DNA from: Pyropia yezoensis
Taxonomy: Eukaryota; Rhodophyta; Bangiophyceae; Bangiales; Bangiaceae
DNA: 64,000 nt
Direction: 5' to 3'
Assembly: GCA_009829735.1 (NCBI GenBank)
Contig: CM020618.1
Span: 32,774,894 to 32,838,893 of the forward strand
Of the stretch, positions 40,702 through 50,505 are shown in pieces (position 1 is the first letter of the stretch; each line of letters starts with the position of its first letter). Both the position numbers and the translations under genes were made by a program. The notes beneath the pieces were generated by a model. It was given only the letters and a program-made list of their open reading frames with translations, was not told where the DNA came from and did no database searches.

Positions 40702-43476
40702 ATGGAAACGGAAACGGTCGCCGTCCTCACCGCCACCGCCGCGGCGATTGCCGTGGCGGGCGGCGCCACCGCCGTCGCCGCTGCGCGGGGCGTCTCGCCG
40801 CCTGTGCGGGTGGCGGTCGCGGCGGCGGCGGCGGCGGCGCTCCTCCTCCCGGCCCTCCTGCCGGTAGACGTCGCCCTGACGGTGGCGCGCCGGTGTGTGG
40901 TGGCCGAGGCGGCGGTGGCCGCCGCAGTGGCAGAGGCGCAGGCGGCGGCCGCGGTGACGGCAGAGGCGGCAGCGGCGACGGGGGGGGGGACGGGGGCGGC
41001 AGAGGCCGCCGTCGGCGCCCCCACCTCCCCGCCAGTGGCGGCCGCCGCCACCGCCATCCCGTTTGCCCTGGTGACCGAGGCGGGCGGGGCCACCGCCACC
41101 GCCACCGCCACCGCCACCGCCACCGCCACTGCTACCGCATCCACCACTGCTGCTCCCGCACTTGGCGAGCCCAGCGCCGCGCCGCCGCCGCCGCTACCCG
41201 TCGCGGTCACGGCGACGCCAACACCAGCGGCGACTGCGCCCGCTGTCGTGCGGTGGTCCTCCCGCCAAGTGCCCGACGACAGCGTTGCGATTGCGTCACC
41301 CGCCGACCCCACCGCCGCAGGGGGCGACGACGGGGCGGGTGGCTCCCCTGTTGCGGCGGCGGCGGTGACGGCAGCGTCCACACCCTCCCTTCCCTCTCCC
41401 CCCTCCCCCCCAAGCCGCTGTTCCGGCCTGTGGGATTCCTCCCCCCGGCTGCAGCTAGCATCCCCCCTTCTCGCCGCCACCCGCGGGGCGTTTGCCACCG
41501 CCACGGGCGCGGCGTGGGTGGTGCTCCCGCTGGTTGCGTCGTACGAGGCGGCGGGCGGGTGGACGGCGCGGTCCCGCCTGGCCTCGGCTGTGCGCGCCAA
41601 CGCGGTTCTGGCGGCGGTCGCCGCGGTAGCCGCCGCCGCCGGCGTGGCTGCGGTCGCCGTCTCGACGGGCGCCTCGGCGGGGGCGGTCGCCGCGGCCGCG
41701 TCAGCGGGCGTGACGGCCGTGTCGGTGGGGGGGGGGCTCGCCGCGCTGGGCGTCGGCGCCGTCCTCCTCCCGCGGGACCTGTGGCGGGCGGGGTCCCCGG
41801 CGGCGGCGGCGGCTGCGGCCTACTGTACCGTGGCAGCCGCGGCGGAGCGGCTTGAGGACGCCAACGGGGGGCTTGCGCGTGTGCTTGGCCGCGTCGAAGC
41901 CGCGCGCCGTCGCCGTCGGGACCGGCGCGCGGCGCGACGGGGGCCGGGGGAGAGGGAGGGGGGCAGCTCGTCGTCCCTGCCGGCCACCAGCGGTGGGGGG
42001 GGGGGGGGGGGCGACCGTGCGGCGGTGGTGGATGCCGAGGTCGAGGCGCTGCTGGCGGCGGCCGCCACCCACGCAGGGGGTGTCCTCACCCGCCTCCCCG
42101 CCGCGGCTGCTGAGAGCGCCGACGCCGACGCGGACGCGGAGGCCGAGGCGGCGGCGGTGGGTGGGCCAGACGCAGCCGTCATGGCCGCCACCGACGCGGT
42201 GCTGGTGCGGATTCGGGAGGACCTTCGCGCGGCGGGGACGGAGCGCCTCAAGGCTGCCGCAGCCTACACCGCCGCCGTCTCTCGGGCGTCGCGGCTAGAG
42301 GTGCTCGCCATTGCCCGCGGCAGTGGCAGCGGCGCGGCCGCCGCTGCCGAAGGCGGCGGCGGCGGGGACCTCCCCCTTTCCCCGCCTCCCTGGGCCGACC
42401 GCGTGGCGGCCGCGGCGGGGCCCGCGCTGGCGAGAGTCACCGCGGTCGCCGCCGCCGCCGCGTCGGTCGTACTGTTAGTCTCTGAGGTGTCCCTGTGGCC
42501 CGCCCTCCTCGGCGTCGACGCGTCACCTCTTTCGTGGGCGGTCCACCGTGGGCTGGGAGGCGGCGGTGGCGGCGGCGGCGGCTCCCGCCGGAGCACCTCC
42601 CCTGCCTCCCCCCCGCTGCCGCCATCGTCGGTCGCGTCGGCGGTGACCGCGGCGGGGGTGCTTGCGTACGGCCTGGGCGTCACCGCCTACGCGGCGCGGC
42701 GGGCGGCCGCGACGCGACCGCTCACCGAAGCGGTGGCGGGCGCCACGGGGGGCGCCTCCCTGGCCGCCACCGCCCTCTGCGCGTGCCGCTTTGTCCCCGC
42801 CCTCGCCGTCAATGCGCTCGCGGTGGTGGGCGAGAGCGGTCCCGGCGCGGCCGCGGCGGGCCGCGCGGCCGCAGCCGCGGCGGTGGCGGCAGCAGCGGCA
42901 GCCTCGAGTGGTGACGGCAGCGGCGCCTTCCCCCCCCCCGCGGCCACCACAGCGGCGGCGGCGGCAGCGGCGGCTGTGGCGCCCGTCGTGGCGGCGCTGC
43001 AGCGCACGACGCCCACCCTCGGCCGCACGGCCGTGTCGGTCCTCCTCCCTGCGGTGGTGGTGCCCGCCGCGGCGGCGGCCGCCGCCGCGCGCACCCGCCT
43101 CCCGTCTGTCGCCCACCGGCTGGCCGCCGCGGTGGCGGGGGCGGGGTCGGCGGCCGCGCTCGGCGCGCCGCTGGGGGGCGTGGGGGGAGCTGCCGCCGCC
43201 GCCGCCGCCGCGGCGGGCACCACCACCGCAGGGAGGAGGACCGACGCTGCGCGCGCGGCCGCCGCCGACGCTGTCGCCGCCGCGGGGCGGGGACACGTGG
43301 CACGGGAGCGGCGGCACGCCGCGCGGGTGGCGGCGGCGGGCGGGGGGGCGGCGGGCGGGGGGGGCGGAGCGGCGGCGGCGGCCGCCGCCGCCGCCATTGC
43401 CGCCGCTGCTTCCCGGCGGGCTGCACCGCTGCTGCCAGTCGACGGAGCGGGGCAGGCGGGCGGGTGGGGGGCGTAG
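40702..43476 (+). CDS. large multi-pass membrane protein, LMBR1/LMBD1-like
   Basis: 924 residues with an Ala-rich bias that hides similarity. The N-terminus METETVAVLTATAAAIAVAG begins a first membrane helix; a second ends ALLLPALLPVDVALTVARR, recalling the P-x-D motif after helix 2 in LMBR1-family proteins. About residues 250-330 give ATGAAWVVLPLVASYEAAGG and a further hydrophobic stretch. GGGLAALGVGAVLLPRDLWR then leads into an AERLEDANGGLARVLGRVEA coiled segment and a long charged loop (about 390-560). Three to five more hydrophobic stretches follow. The order helix pair, third helix with polar exit, long cytosolic coil, then C-terminal helices fits the LMBR1 family, which includes the lysosomal cobalamin transporter partner LMBD1. 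This assignment rests on pattern rather than strong identity. Low-complexity loops, including a (CACCGC)n microsatellite at about 41095-41135, are inserted between helices. Confidence 0.45.
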   Translation: METETVAVLTATAAAIAVAGGATAVAAARGVSPPVRVAVAAAAAAALLLPALLPVDVALTVARRCVVAEAAVAAAVAEAQAAAAVTAEAAAATGGGTGAAEAAVGAPTSPPVAAAATAIPFALVTEAGGATATATATATATATATASTTAAPALGEPSAAPPPPLPVAVTATPTPAATAPAVVRWSSRQVPDDSVAIASPADPTAAGGDDGAGGSPVAAAAVTAASTPSLPSPPSPPSRCSGLWDSSPRLQLASPLLAATRGAFATATGAAWVVLPLVASYEAAGGWTARSRLASAVRANAVLAAVAAVAAAAGVAAVAVSTGASAGAVAAAASAGVTAVSVGGGLAALGVGAVLLPRDLWRAGSPAAAAAAAYCTVAAAAERLEDANGGLARVLGRVEAARRRRRDRRAARRGPGEREGGSSSSLPATSGGGGGGGDRAAVVDAEVEALLAAAATHAGGVLTRLPAAAAESADADADAEAEAAAVGGPDAAVMAATDAVLVRIREDLRAAGTERLKAAAAYTAAVSRASRLEVLAIARGSGSGAAAAAEGGGGGDLPLSPPPWADRVAAAAGPALARVTAVAAAAASVVLLVSEVSLWPALLGVDASPLSWAVHRGLGGGGGGGGGSRRSTSPASPPLPPSSVASAVTAAGVLAYGLGVTAYAARRAAATRPLTEAVAGATGGASLAATALCACRFVPALAVNALAVVGESGPGAAAAGRAAAAAAVAAAAAASSGDGSGAFPPPAATTAAAAAAAAVAPVVAALQRTTPTLGRTAVSVLLPAVVVPAAAAAAAARTRLPSVAHRLAAAVAGAGSAAALGAPLGGVGGAAAAAAAAAGTTTAGRRTDAARAAAADAVAAAGRGHVARERRHAARVAAAGGGAAGGGGGAAAAAAAAAIAAAASRRAAPLLPVDGAGQAGGWGA

Positions 43477-43813
43477 GTTGGCCGCGAGGTCGCCCCCCCC
43501 CCCCCCCCCTCCTAGATATGGTATGCGTGAGCCCACCGCCCGTGGCGGGGACGCGGGTTGGGCACTTCCCGTCTGGCGCGCTCCCGCCTGCCAGCCCCAA
43601 CAGCGGGGTCCGCTGATAACGGCGGCGCGCTGGGGGGGGAACTGGGCGGGATGAGGCGAACGCCACCCTCTCCCTCTTCCCTGGTCGGGTTGCGGCAGAC
43701 TCTTTTCTTAATGTTTTCCTCGCAACGTCGCTCCTCTCTTCCCCACCACCCCCCCCCCACCACCATCTCCCCCCCGCCCCCGTCTTCACCCCCCCCCCCC
43801 TCCCACCCCCCAC
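43477..43813. other. short convergent intergenic region
   Basis: Lies between the stop codons of two convergent genes. It is C-rich with long homopolymer runs (near 43493-43511 and 43751-43812) that may separate the two transcript ends. Nothing else is seen. Confidence 0.35.
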
Positions 43814-45247
43814 TCACCACTTGAGCACGCGGTGGGGCAGCCAGCGGTGGACCCCCCCCCCACCCCCCCGGAGCCACCCGTCCGGCCCAAGCCCCCATGC
43901 TCCCCCCGTCCCCCCCCCCACCCCCGCTGCGGCGGCCCACCAGCGGACGGGCACGAGGAGGGCGCGGCCCACCCCCACCCCCACCGCCGTCGTCCACGTG
44001 GACGCCCACACCCCCCCCACCAGCAGGTCTCCGTCAGCTGCAGCGGTGTGGGGGTTGTACAGCCCCACCCCGGCCGTCCGCCCCACCGCCGTGACGGGCA
44101 GGGGGGCGCCGGTGGGCGACCGGAGGGTGGTGCCGACGGTCAGGTCCGCGGCGGGCGTCAGCGTCCACCCCGTCACGCATGGCGTGCCGCACGTGGTGTC
44201 GTTGGCGCCGCCGCCGCCGCTGCCGTTGCCGCCTCCGCCGTCGACGCTGGTGGCCGTGTAGACAAGGTGGCCCGGCGAGAGCGTCAGCCGCCCCCCCCCC
44301 GCCGTCGAGACGGTCACCATCGTCGTCACCGCAAAGGGGTCCGCGTGGGAAAACGCCACCACCCGCGACGCACGGCCGCCGCCGGTGGCGACCCGGTCGC
44401 CCAGCCGCAGGTCCGCCATGGCCGTCGCGACGGCCGCGGGCGCGCGCGCGGTGTCGCGCCCCCCCCCCGGCGGGTACACCCACACCACCGCGTCGCCGGG
44501 GAAGCACGCGGCGTCGTCATCGTCGCCGCCGCCGCCGTCCCCGTCGGCGGCGGCGTAGACGCACGACGCGCCTCCGTCCGCGGTGGGCGCCAGCGCCACC
44601 GCCGCCACCTCCCCCGGCGGCACTGTCACCCGCGTGGTGCCATTCGCGCCCGACGCGGAGAAGGAGAGGGGCGCGGCGCGGAGCACCAGCACCACCCCGT
44701 GGGCGGCACACGCGTCCAGCGGGTCGGCGGGCGCACCCCCTTGCAGCCGCTCGCGGGGTTCCCCCACAAGCACCCCCGCCGCCCCCGCGTCGGCACCGGC
44801 GGCACCCCCACCACCCCCACCGTCCCCTCCCGATGAGGTCAACGCGAAGGCAGTGGCAAGCCAGGTGCCCCCCCCCAGGCCGTCGTACGTCGCTGCGTCG
44901 GCCGTATCGTACAGGCGCGCCGTCGCGGCAGCGGCGGCCCGCAGCGTCAGGCCGCCGGAGCACGCGCCGTCGTCATCCGAGGCCACCACAACCCCCCCAT
45001 CCCCCCCCTCACCTCCACCGCCACTTCCGCCGCCGGTGCCGCTGGGGGCGGAGGGGAGCCGCAGGGACGGCGGGCACCCCGAGCCGTCCTGGCCAGGGGC
45101 AAGCACAAACGTCGGGCGGGCGAGGAGGGTGGCCGCCTGCGTTGCGGCGGTGCGGGGGGCGTCTGCGCCCTCCGCGGTGGCCGCCGTGGATGCTGCGGCA
45201 CCCGCAAAGAGGACGACGACCGCCACCGCTGACGCCACCGTCGCCAT
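43814..45247 (-). CDS. secreted Hedgehog-type Hint domain protein 2
   Basis: 477 residues from the ATG at 45245-45247, which starts MATVASAVAVVVLFAGAAAS, a signal peptide; 46 further upstream codons are basic and not leader-like. Residues about 30-240 form an unrecognised N-terminal region with Cys in SGCPPSLRLP, GACSGGLTL, LDACAAHGVVLVL and GGASCVYAAADG. From Cys248 a Hint domain follows: AACFPGDAVVWVYPPGG, MADLRLGDRVATGGGRASRV, VAFSHADPF, LTLSPGHLVYT with His327, VGTTLRS, VGLYNPHTAAADGDLLVGG. The layout matches the Hint protein at 31.2 kb, and both share RV-x-x-FSHAD, but the N-terminal halves are not obviously alike and this copy lacks the long Pro-rich linker. Expected to autoprocess at Cys248. 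It is convergent with the LMBR1-like gene and divergent from Sec61 alpha. Confidence 0.85.
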   Translation of the reverse strand: MATVASAVAVVVLFAGAAASTAATAEGADAPRTAATQAATLLARPTFVLAPGQDGSGCPPSLRLPSAPSGTGGGSGGGGEGGDGGVVVASDDDGACSGGLTLRAAAAATARLYDTADAATYDGLGGGTWLATAFALTSSGGDGGGGGGAAGADAGAAGVLVGEPRERLQGGAPADPLDACAAHGVVLVLRAAPLSFSASGANGTTRVTVPPGEVAAVALAPTADGGASCVYAAADGDGGGGDDDDAACFPGDAVVWVYPPGGGRDTARAPAAVATAMADLRLGDRVATGGGRASRVVAFSHADPFAVTTMVTVSTAGGGRLTLSPGHLVYTATSVDGGGGNGSGGGGANDTTCGTPCVTGWTLTPAADLTVGTTLRSPTGAPLPVTAVGRTAGVGLYNPHTAAADGDLLVGGVWASTWTTAVGVGVGRALLVPVRWWAAAAGVGGGTGGAWGLGPDGWLRGGGGGVHRWLPHRVLKW

Positions 45248-46319
45248 GGCAGCGGTCGCACCACGCGCCAAGTGGGAACGGCAACCTTGACGCCTGCGGC
45301 TTGAGCGACGCGCAGACCCGCCGGCGGGGCGCCATTTTGTTACGGCGGCCGCCATGGCCGCGCTACACGTCGGGGCCAAGTGCAAAGCGGGGGGGGGGTG
45401 GGGGGATGGGAAGGGGACGGGAGGGGCGATCCGGGGAAAGCAAACCTGGCGAAGCGGAGGGGAGAAGAAGGGAACTGGAGGAGAAGAGGTGGATTGGGGA
45501 CGGATTCAGGCTGACAAGGAAAAGGAGGGGCGGGGCAGTCCCTTGCGTCGACCGCCACGGCGATGGTGATGGTCGTCGTAGGGTTGGGGGGCAGGCTGTC
45601 AGAGGTGGCCGTTTCTGGTGGGTGTGCCCGACAGGGCGGTGTGTTGCGCAGAGGGGGGGGGGGGTGCTGCAGAGCAGAGAGGGGAGCCGTCCCACGTGGG
45701 GGGCGGGCGACGTCGGCGCGATACGTTTGTGGCACACAGTGGCAACCCCGCCTCGCGGGGGTTTCCAGGAGCGGCACGCTTAATCCGGACTGGATGAGGT
45801 TGGCGTCAGGCACAAGGGGGTCATCATCTGGACTTGTCCCAACTCTAGAGAAGTGCTTCCGATGGAGCAGACTTCAGTCTTACTCTGGAATTCATTGAGA
45901 TCAGCAGTCGCCAAATCCACATCCTCCGCGTCTCGTTGCCACTTCAATTTGCTGACAGCGTTTAGTGGTTCAATCACCAGGTCGGCACTCTTTGTCCGGT
46001 CACATTACAGCGAGGTCCCCACCGTCAGCAGAACGGGCCGCCGCCGTAGTCTGCGCCTGTAGATTGACTCGGCCATCGCCATCCCCACTTGGCCGCCACC
46101 TGCGCACCCCCGGGCGCCCGCGCTTCCCTCGTGGCCGGTACGTCGCCCCCTGCCCGCGTCCATCGTCGCCCACCTCCTGCCCGCGGTGCCCGTGCTGCGT
46201 CACCGTCTGGTGGCGCCACCTCCCCCCCGCTCTTCATTCACGTTGCATTCTCTTTCCCCAACCCGCCACCACCACTGTCTGCCTGGCGGAGCGCGCGCGT
46301 CGCGCGTGGGGAGGCCACC
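45248..46319. other. divergent intergenic region between Hint 2 and Sec61 alpha
   Basis: Shared upstream region of two divergent genes. A lower-GC island at about 45780-46010 stands out. On the - strand it encodes a 65-codon frame (IEPLNAVSKLKWQRDAED) faintly like a reverse-transcriptase connection segment, which is too short to call. The last 250 bp before 46320 are C-rich leader. The Sec61 frame is open back to 46089 but lacks family similarity there. Confidence 0.35.
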
Positions 46320-47747
46320 ATGGGGTTCAAGCTGCTGAGCCTGGTGCGGCCGTTCATGCCGCTGCTCCCAGAGGTGGAACAGCCGGGCAAGAAAATCATG
46401 TTCAAGGAGAAGGTGCTGTGGACAGTGACGACCCTGCTCATCTACCTGGTCTGCTGCCAGATTCCCCTGTACGGTGTCAAGAACACCAAGAGCTCCGATC
46501 CCTTTTACGCCCTCCGCGTGGTGCTCGCCGCGTCGAACCGGGGAACGCTGATGGAGCTGGGTATCTCGCCCATTATCACGGCCGGTTTGATTATGCAGCT
46601 GCTGGCGGGGACGCGCATCATTGAGGTGGACGGCTCCTCGAGGGAGGACCGGGCGCTCTTTTCGGGCGCCCAGAAGCTGGTGGGCATCCTCATTTCTCTT
46701 GGGGAGGCGTGTATTTACGTGTGGTCGGGCATGTACGGAGACCTGAAGGTGCTGGGCTGGGGTAACGCCCTCCTCATCATCACCCAGCTGTTTGTGGCGG
46801 GGATGCTGGTGCTGCTGCTGGACGAGATGCTGCAGAAGGGCTTTGGCCTGGGGAGCGGCATCTCCCTGTTTATCGCGACCAACCTGTGTGAGACTGTCAT
46901 CTGGTCGGCGCTGTCGCCGATGACGGTCAACGTGGGGCGCGGCGTTGAGTTTGAAGGCGCCTTCATCTCGCTCTTTTACTTGCTCCTGACGCGGTCGGAC
47001 AAGATCCGAGCTCTGCGCGAGGCCTTTTTCCGGCCCGAGCTGCCCAACGTGTCGAACGTGCTGTCCACCTTTGTCGTGTTTGCCGTGGTGATCTACTTCC
47101 AGGGCTTCCGCGTGGACCTGCCGGTCAAGAGCTCCAAGATGCGCGGGCAGCAGGGCACGTATCCCATCAAACTGTTCTACACGTCCAACATGCCCATCAT
47201 CCTGCAGACCGCCCTCGTGTCCAACCTCTACTTCCTGTCGCAGATGCTGTACCGCCAGTACCCGACGAACATCCTGGTCAACCTGCTGGGCCGGTGGCGC
47301 ACGTTCAGGGACTCGAGCCACATGGTGCCCGCGGGGGGCCTCGCGTACTACATCTCCCGCCCGCCGACGGTGCTGGCGCTGGTGCAGGACCCTGTGCGCG
47401 CGTTCACATACGTGGCATTTGTGCTTGCCGCCTGTGGCCTGCTCTCTAAGTACTGGATCGAGGTGTCGGGGTCGAGTGCGCGCGATGTGGCGCGGCAGCT
47501 GCGTGACCAGCAGATGACGCTCAAGGGCCACCGCGAGACGTCGCTGGTCAAGGAGCTCAATCGGTACATCCCAACGGCCGCGGCTTTTGGCGGCATGTGC
47601 GTCGGGATGCTGACCATCCTTGCCGACTTCCTGGGTGCCATTGGCTCGGGCACGGGTATTTTGCTGGCCGTCACGATCATCTACCAGTACTTCGAGATCT
47701 TCTCGAAGGAGACTGCGAACGAGAGTGGTCTCATGTTCTTTTCATAG
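46320..47747 (+). CDS. SEC61A: Sec61 alpha, ER protein-conducting channel
   Basis: 475 residues, the normal size for Sec61 alpha (about 475). The ATG at 46320 lies in a perfect GCCACCATGG context and starts [19 protein letters not shown], the conserved N-terminus. Ten membrane helices are expected; landmarks are [20 protein letters not shown] with QIPLYGV (helix 1 and plug), [19 protein letters not shown] (helix 2), [14 protein letters not shown], the cytosolic loop [14 protein letters not shown]-like sequence with [35 protein letters not shown], and [20 protein letters not shown] at the end. The protein forms the heterotrimeric translocon in the ER membrane for secretory and membrane proteins. 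Single exon here. Conservation is strong and the call is firm. It is the best evidence that the window is eukaryotic nuclear DNA. Confidence 0.98.
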   Translation: MGFKLLSLVRPFMPLLPEVEQPGKKIMFKEKVLWTVTTLLIYLVCCQIPLYGVKNTKSSDPFYALRVVLAASNRGTLMELGISPIITAGLIMQLLAGTRIIEVDGSSREDRALFSGAQKLVGILISLGEACIYVWSGMYGDLKVLGWGNALLIITQLFVAGMLVLLLDEMLQKGFGLGSGISLFIATNLCETVIWSALSPMTVNVGRGVEFEGAFISLFYLLLTRSDKIRALREAFFRPELPNVSNVLSTFVVFAVVIYFQGFRVDLPVKSSKMRGQQGTYPIKLFYTSNMPIILQTALVSNLYFLSQMLYRQYPTNILVNLLGRWRTFRDSSHMVPAGGLAYYISRPPTVLALVQDPVRAFTYVAFVLAACGLLSKYWIEVSGSSARDVARQLRDQQMTLKGHRETSLVKELNRYIPTAAAFGGMCVGMLTILADFLGAIGSGTGILLAVTIIYQYFEIFSKETANESGLMFFS

Positions 47748-48240
47748 GGTTCCCTGCCTGGGTTGTGCTTGCTCCTTTGCTCTTCTCGCACGAAGCGTGC
47801 GTGCGTGTGCCGTTGCGCGTGCCTGTGGGCCTGGAGGGGGTGCGTCTTCTCGCTCGTCCCCGTGCGCTGCAGCGGCAGTGTCCCCCCTCCCCGAGTGCTC
47901 TCTACCCTCTGGCGTGCACAGGGCCTGTGGCGGGGGATGTCATGGCCCGGGGTCTTCTCTGTTCTGTGGATACGTTTCGTATTTTCTTTTCTTGGTACCT
48001 CTCTTCTCCTTTTATTTTGAGTCTTCTGTCCTCGTCTTGTGTGTTGCCTTGATGGTGAGGAAAAAAAAAGAAAACAACTCGTCCTTGCTCCGAACGTTGC
48101 GCTCATGCGGTGCTTGCCTACACGTCATGCTTTGCGTCTGTGGGTGTCCAAGGATTGACCTCCCCCATCAGCGGGCGCTGCTACCGGAGACACCGCCACA
48201 TCTGCCGCCGTCATCATGCCCCCACCCCCCTCTACGAGCC
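47748..48240. other. 3' flank of Sec61 alpha, convergent intergenic region
   Basis: Lower in GC than the neighbours, with T-rich sequence near 47980-48030 and an A-run at 48060-48069, consistent with a 3' untranslated region. It ends at the stop codon of the convergent GH17 gene. No gene is recognised. Confidence 0.4.
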
Positions 48241-49389
48241 TCACGCCCACCGCGCCGGTGGTGGAAGCACCCCCCCCTTGTCTCCCCGCGCACAGTCCAA
48301 CAGCCCCCACGCATAGTCGGCCCCCCCCGGGTAAGGGGACGGCGCCCACCGGCGTTTCCACTCATCATCGGCGAGGCCAATCCACGTGGCGCCCACCCCG
48401 CGCGCCGCCGCCGCCGCCTCTACCTGGATCGCGTAGGCGGCGGCAGCAGCCACCGACGGGGTGGCGGTGGTGTTGCCGCCGCCCGGGGGCGCGCGCCAAG
48501 GCGGCCCCCGCGTTGGGAAGCCCGTCTCGCTGAGCGTGACCGCCACCCCCGGGTGGGCGGCCGCCACCGCCGCGACGCGGTCGAGGACAATGCCGGACAC
48601 GTCGGCGGCGAGGGGGTCGACGCCCGCATAGTAGGGGTGCTCCTGGACGCCCAGGACATCCAAGCTACGCACCAGCGCCGCGGCGGGCGTGCCCGCCGTC
48701 GCGGCCAGCCAGTGGGCGCCAATCTCCGTCACCCCCACCCGCGGGGGGGGCGGCGGCACCCGCCCCGCCGCCGTCGCCGAGGCGGCTGCCGCTGCCACCG
48801 CCGTCCGAACGCGGTGCACGGCGCCGGCGACGGTGGCGACGGGCATGCCGTGGATGCTGGTCGCCTCGTTGCCCACCCAGATGGTGCGGATGACGTCGCC
48901 GTAGCCATCGGCAAGGACGGCGGCCAGGAGGACCACCTCCCGCTCCACCGCCGCGGCGTCGGGACCCACCCACACGCCCGCGTCGACGGTCATGCCGCCC
49001 GCCCGGGCGGCGTCGTAAATGACCCGGTTGGCCCTGTCACATACCGCCGAGTAGGTGCGGACCCGGGGGGTGAGGCCCCGCAGGCGCTCCATGTCCGCCG
49101 CCACCACCTCGGGGGAGAGGCAAAAGTCGCCGCCGTCCGCCGGGCGGAAGGGCGGGCACGTGCGACCGGGGGAGCCCTGGAAGGGCGCGTAGGCAATGGA
49201 GTGGAAGTGGGTGCCGGGGGGGGGGGGACGGGGGGGGGTGGCATGGGCGGCAGGCGATGGGCGGGACGGCCCCTCGCGGACACGGACAGCCAGCAGGGAG
49301 CCGCTGACGGGCCGCGGGAGGAGGGCCACCCCAGCCGCCATTGCCACCACCACCACCACCACCATCGTCGCCGTTGCTAGCGCCTTCAT
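48241..49389 (-). CDS. secreted GH17 family beta-1,3-glucanase-like protein
   Basis: 382 residues. The ATG at 49387-49389 starts MKALATATMVVVVVVAMAAG, a signal peptide; 20 upstream codons are open but not leader-like. After a Pro-rich spacer the (beta/alpha)8 fold of glycoside hydrolase family 17 is seen: HSIAYAPFQGSPGRTCPPF, VAADMERLRGLTPRVRTYS, VIYDAARAGGMTVDAGVWVG, TIWVGNEATSIHG with the acid/base Glu175, LDVLGVQEHPYYAGVDP, TLSETGFPTRG with the nucleophile Glu288, and a late WIGLADDEWKR. Family members cleave or transfer beta-1,3-glucans in walls; the fungal Bgl2/Scw4 type is the closest in pattern (AYAPF start). It probably acts in the wall of this alga; substrate is inferred. Both catalytic Glu are present. 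Confidence 0.88.
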   Translation of the reverse strand: MKALATATMVVVVVVAMAAGVALLPRPVSGSLLAVRVREGPSRPSPAAHATPPRPPPPGTHFHSIAYAPFQGSPGRTCPPFRPADGGDFCLSPEVVAADMERLRGLTPRVRTYSAVCDRANRVIYDAARAGGMTVDAGVWVGPDAAAVEREVVLLAAVLADGYGDVIRTIWVGNEATSIHGMPVATVAGAVHRVRTAVAAAAASATAAGRVPPPPPRVGVTEIGAHWLAATAGTPAAALVRSLDVLGVQEHPYYAGVDPLAADVSGIVLDRVAAVAAAHPGVAVTLSETGFPTRGPPWRAPPGGGNTTATPSVAAAAAYAIQVEAAAAARGVGATWIGLADDEWKRRWAPSPYPGGADYAWGLLDCARGDKGGVLPPPARWA

Positions 49390-50505
49390 GGCCGCCGGCA
49401 GGAGCGGGGACTGGCGAAACACAGGGCGTCGCGTGCAAGACGGGACCACAGAAGTGGACGCTGCAGCGCTGCAACGGCCTACACAGTACTTTCTACGGGC
49501 AAGGGGAGGAGGTAGGCAAACCGATGGGACGGCCGCCAGCCGGCCGCCCGCGGGAGGCCTTTAGGGGAGGTCCATCACGTCCGTAGCAGGCCGAGCGGCG
49601 GCCGCGGCGGCAGCAGCACGGCCAGGCGGGGGTGGTGGGCGCTCCAGCCCGCCCGTCTGCCGCGCAATGACGCGAGGTCGGATGAGATAGGGGGGGTGCG
49701 GGGAGGACGAGCCGAGCGCCGCTCGCCCAGCCACGCGGGGGAGCGTGCCCCCCGAGCAGCCCCCTGCCGCCCGCCAGTCTGCGTCGCCCGCCCTCGGGCC
49801 GGCAGCCCGCGCGGCACTCCCACAGTCGGGCACGTTGCGGCGGCGGCAGCAGCGGTCACCGCCACTGCCGCGGCCGCGGTCGGCCGGGCGGCCGGCAGAT
49901 GGGGATGGGTGGCGGTGGCAGCCGCGGTGGGGTGCCGGCATGCACCGCCGAGGGGTGGCGGGCAGTTCCGGCCACACGCCGCGCCACGCCGCCGCGCCCT
50001 CCCCCAGTCCCCCCCCCGCCCCCCCCCCGCCACCTCCCACCCCCGCCTCCCCCCCACCCCCGCCTCCCCCCCTCCCCCACTCGCCACCGCGTGGCGGCCA
50101 CGCCGGCCGGAGCGGCTGCGGGTCGTCATCGCCGGCGCCACCCCCCCTCTCAGCAGAGCACTGCGGAGGGGAGGAGGGATTGGGGGGGGGGGGGGGTGCG
50201 CCCGTGCACAGAGGAGGGGGAGGAGGCAGTGGCGGCGCGACAATGATCCCTCATGGGCACCCCCTCCCCCCCCGCACGGTGCGCAGCCAGCCCGTCCCGC
50301 CGCCCTCGGCAGCTACCGACGTGGCCGCACAGTGCGGGAGGGGGCCTCGAGAGGGGGAGGGCGCGCAATCCCCCTGGGCCGGCCAGCGGCAGTGGCTCCC
50401 CGGCACACCCCGTCGGCCCGCTCAAACGCGGCTGCCGCGGGACCACCACGTGCCGGTCAGACCAGCGGCTACCCAAATACGCCGCGCTCCCTAGCTAGCT
50501 GGCCT
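49390..50505. other. GC-rich intergenic region, no recognised gene
   Basis: Over 1 kb between the GH17 start and the stop of the next - strand gene. Long C-runs at about 50005-50080 and G-runs at about 50184-50197. A 574-codon + strand frame (49696-51420) overlaps the neighbouring dehydrogenase in antisense and has no domain, so I treat it as a GC-driven shadow. Confidence 0.35.

Noticed and set aside
45780-45977. Reverse-transcriptase fragment on the - strand
   Set aside because: Only 65 codons with faint resemblance; no second motif in the surrounding sequence.
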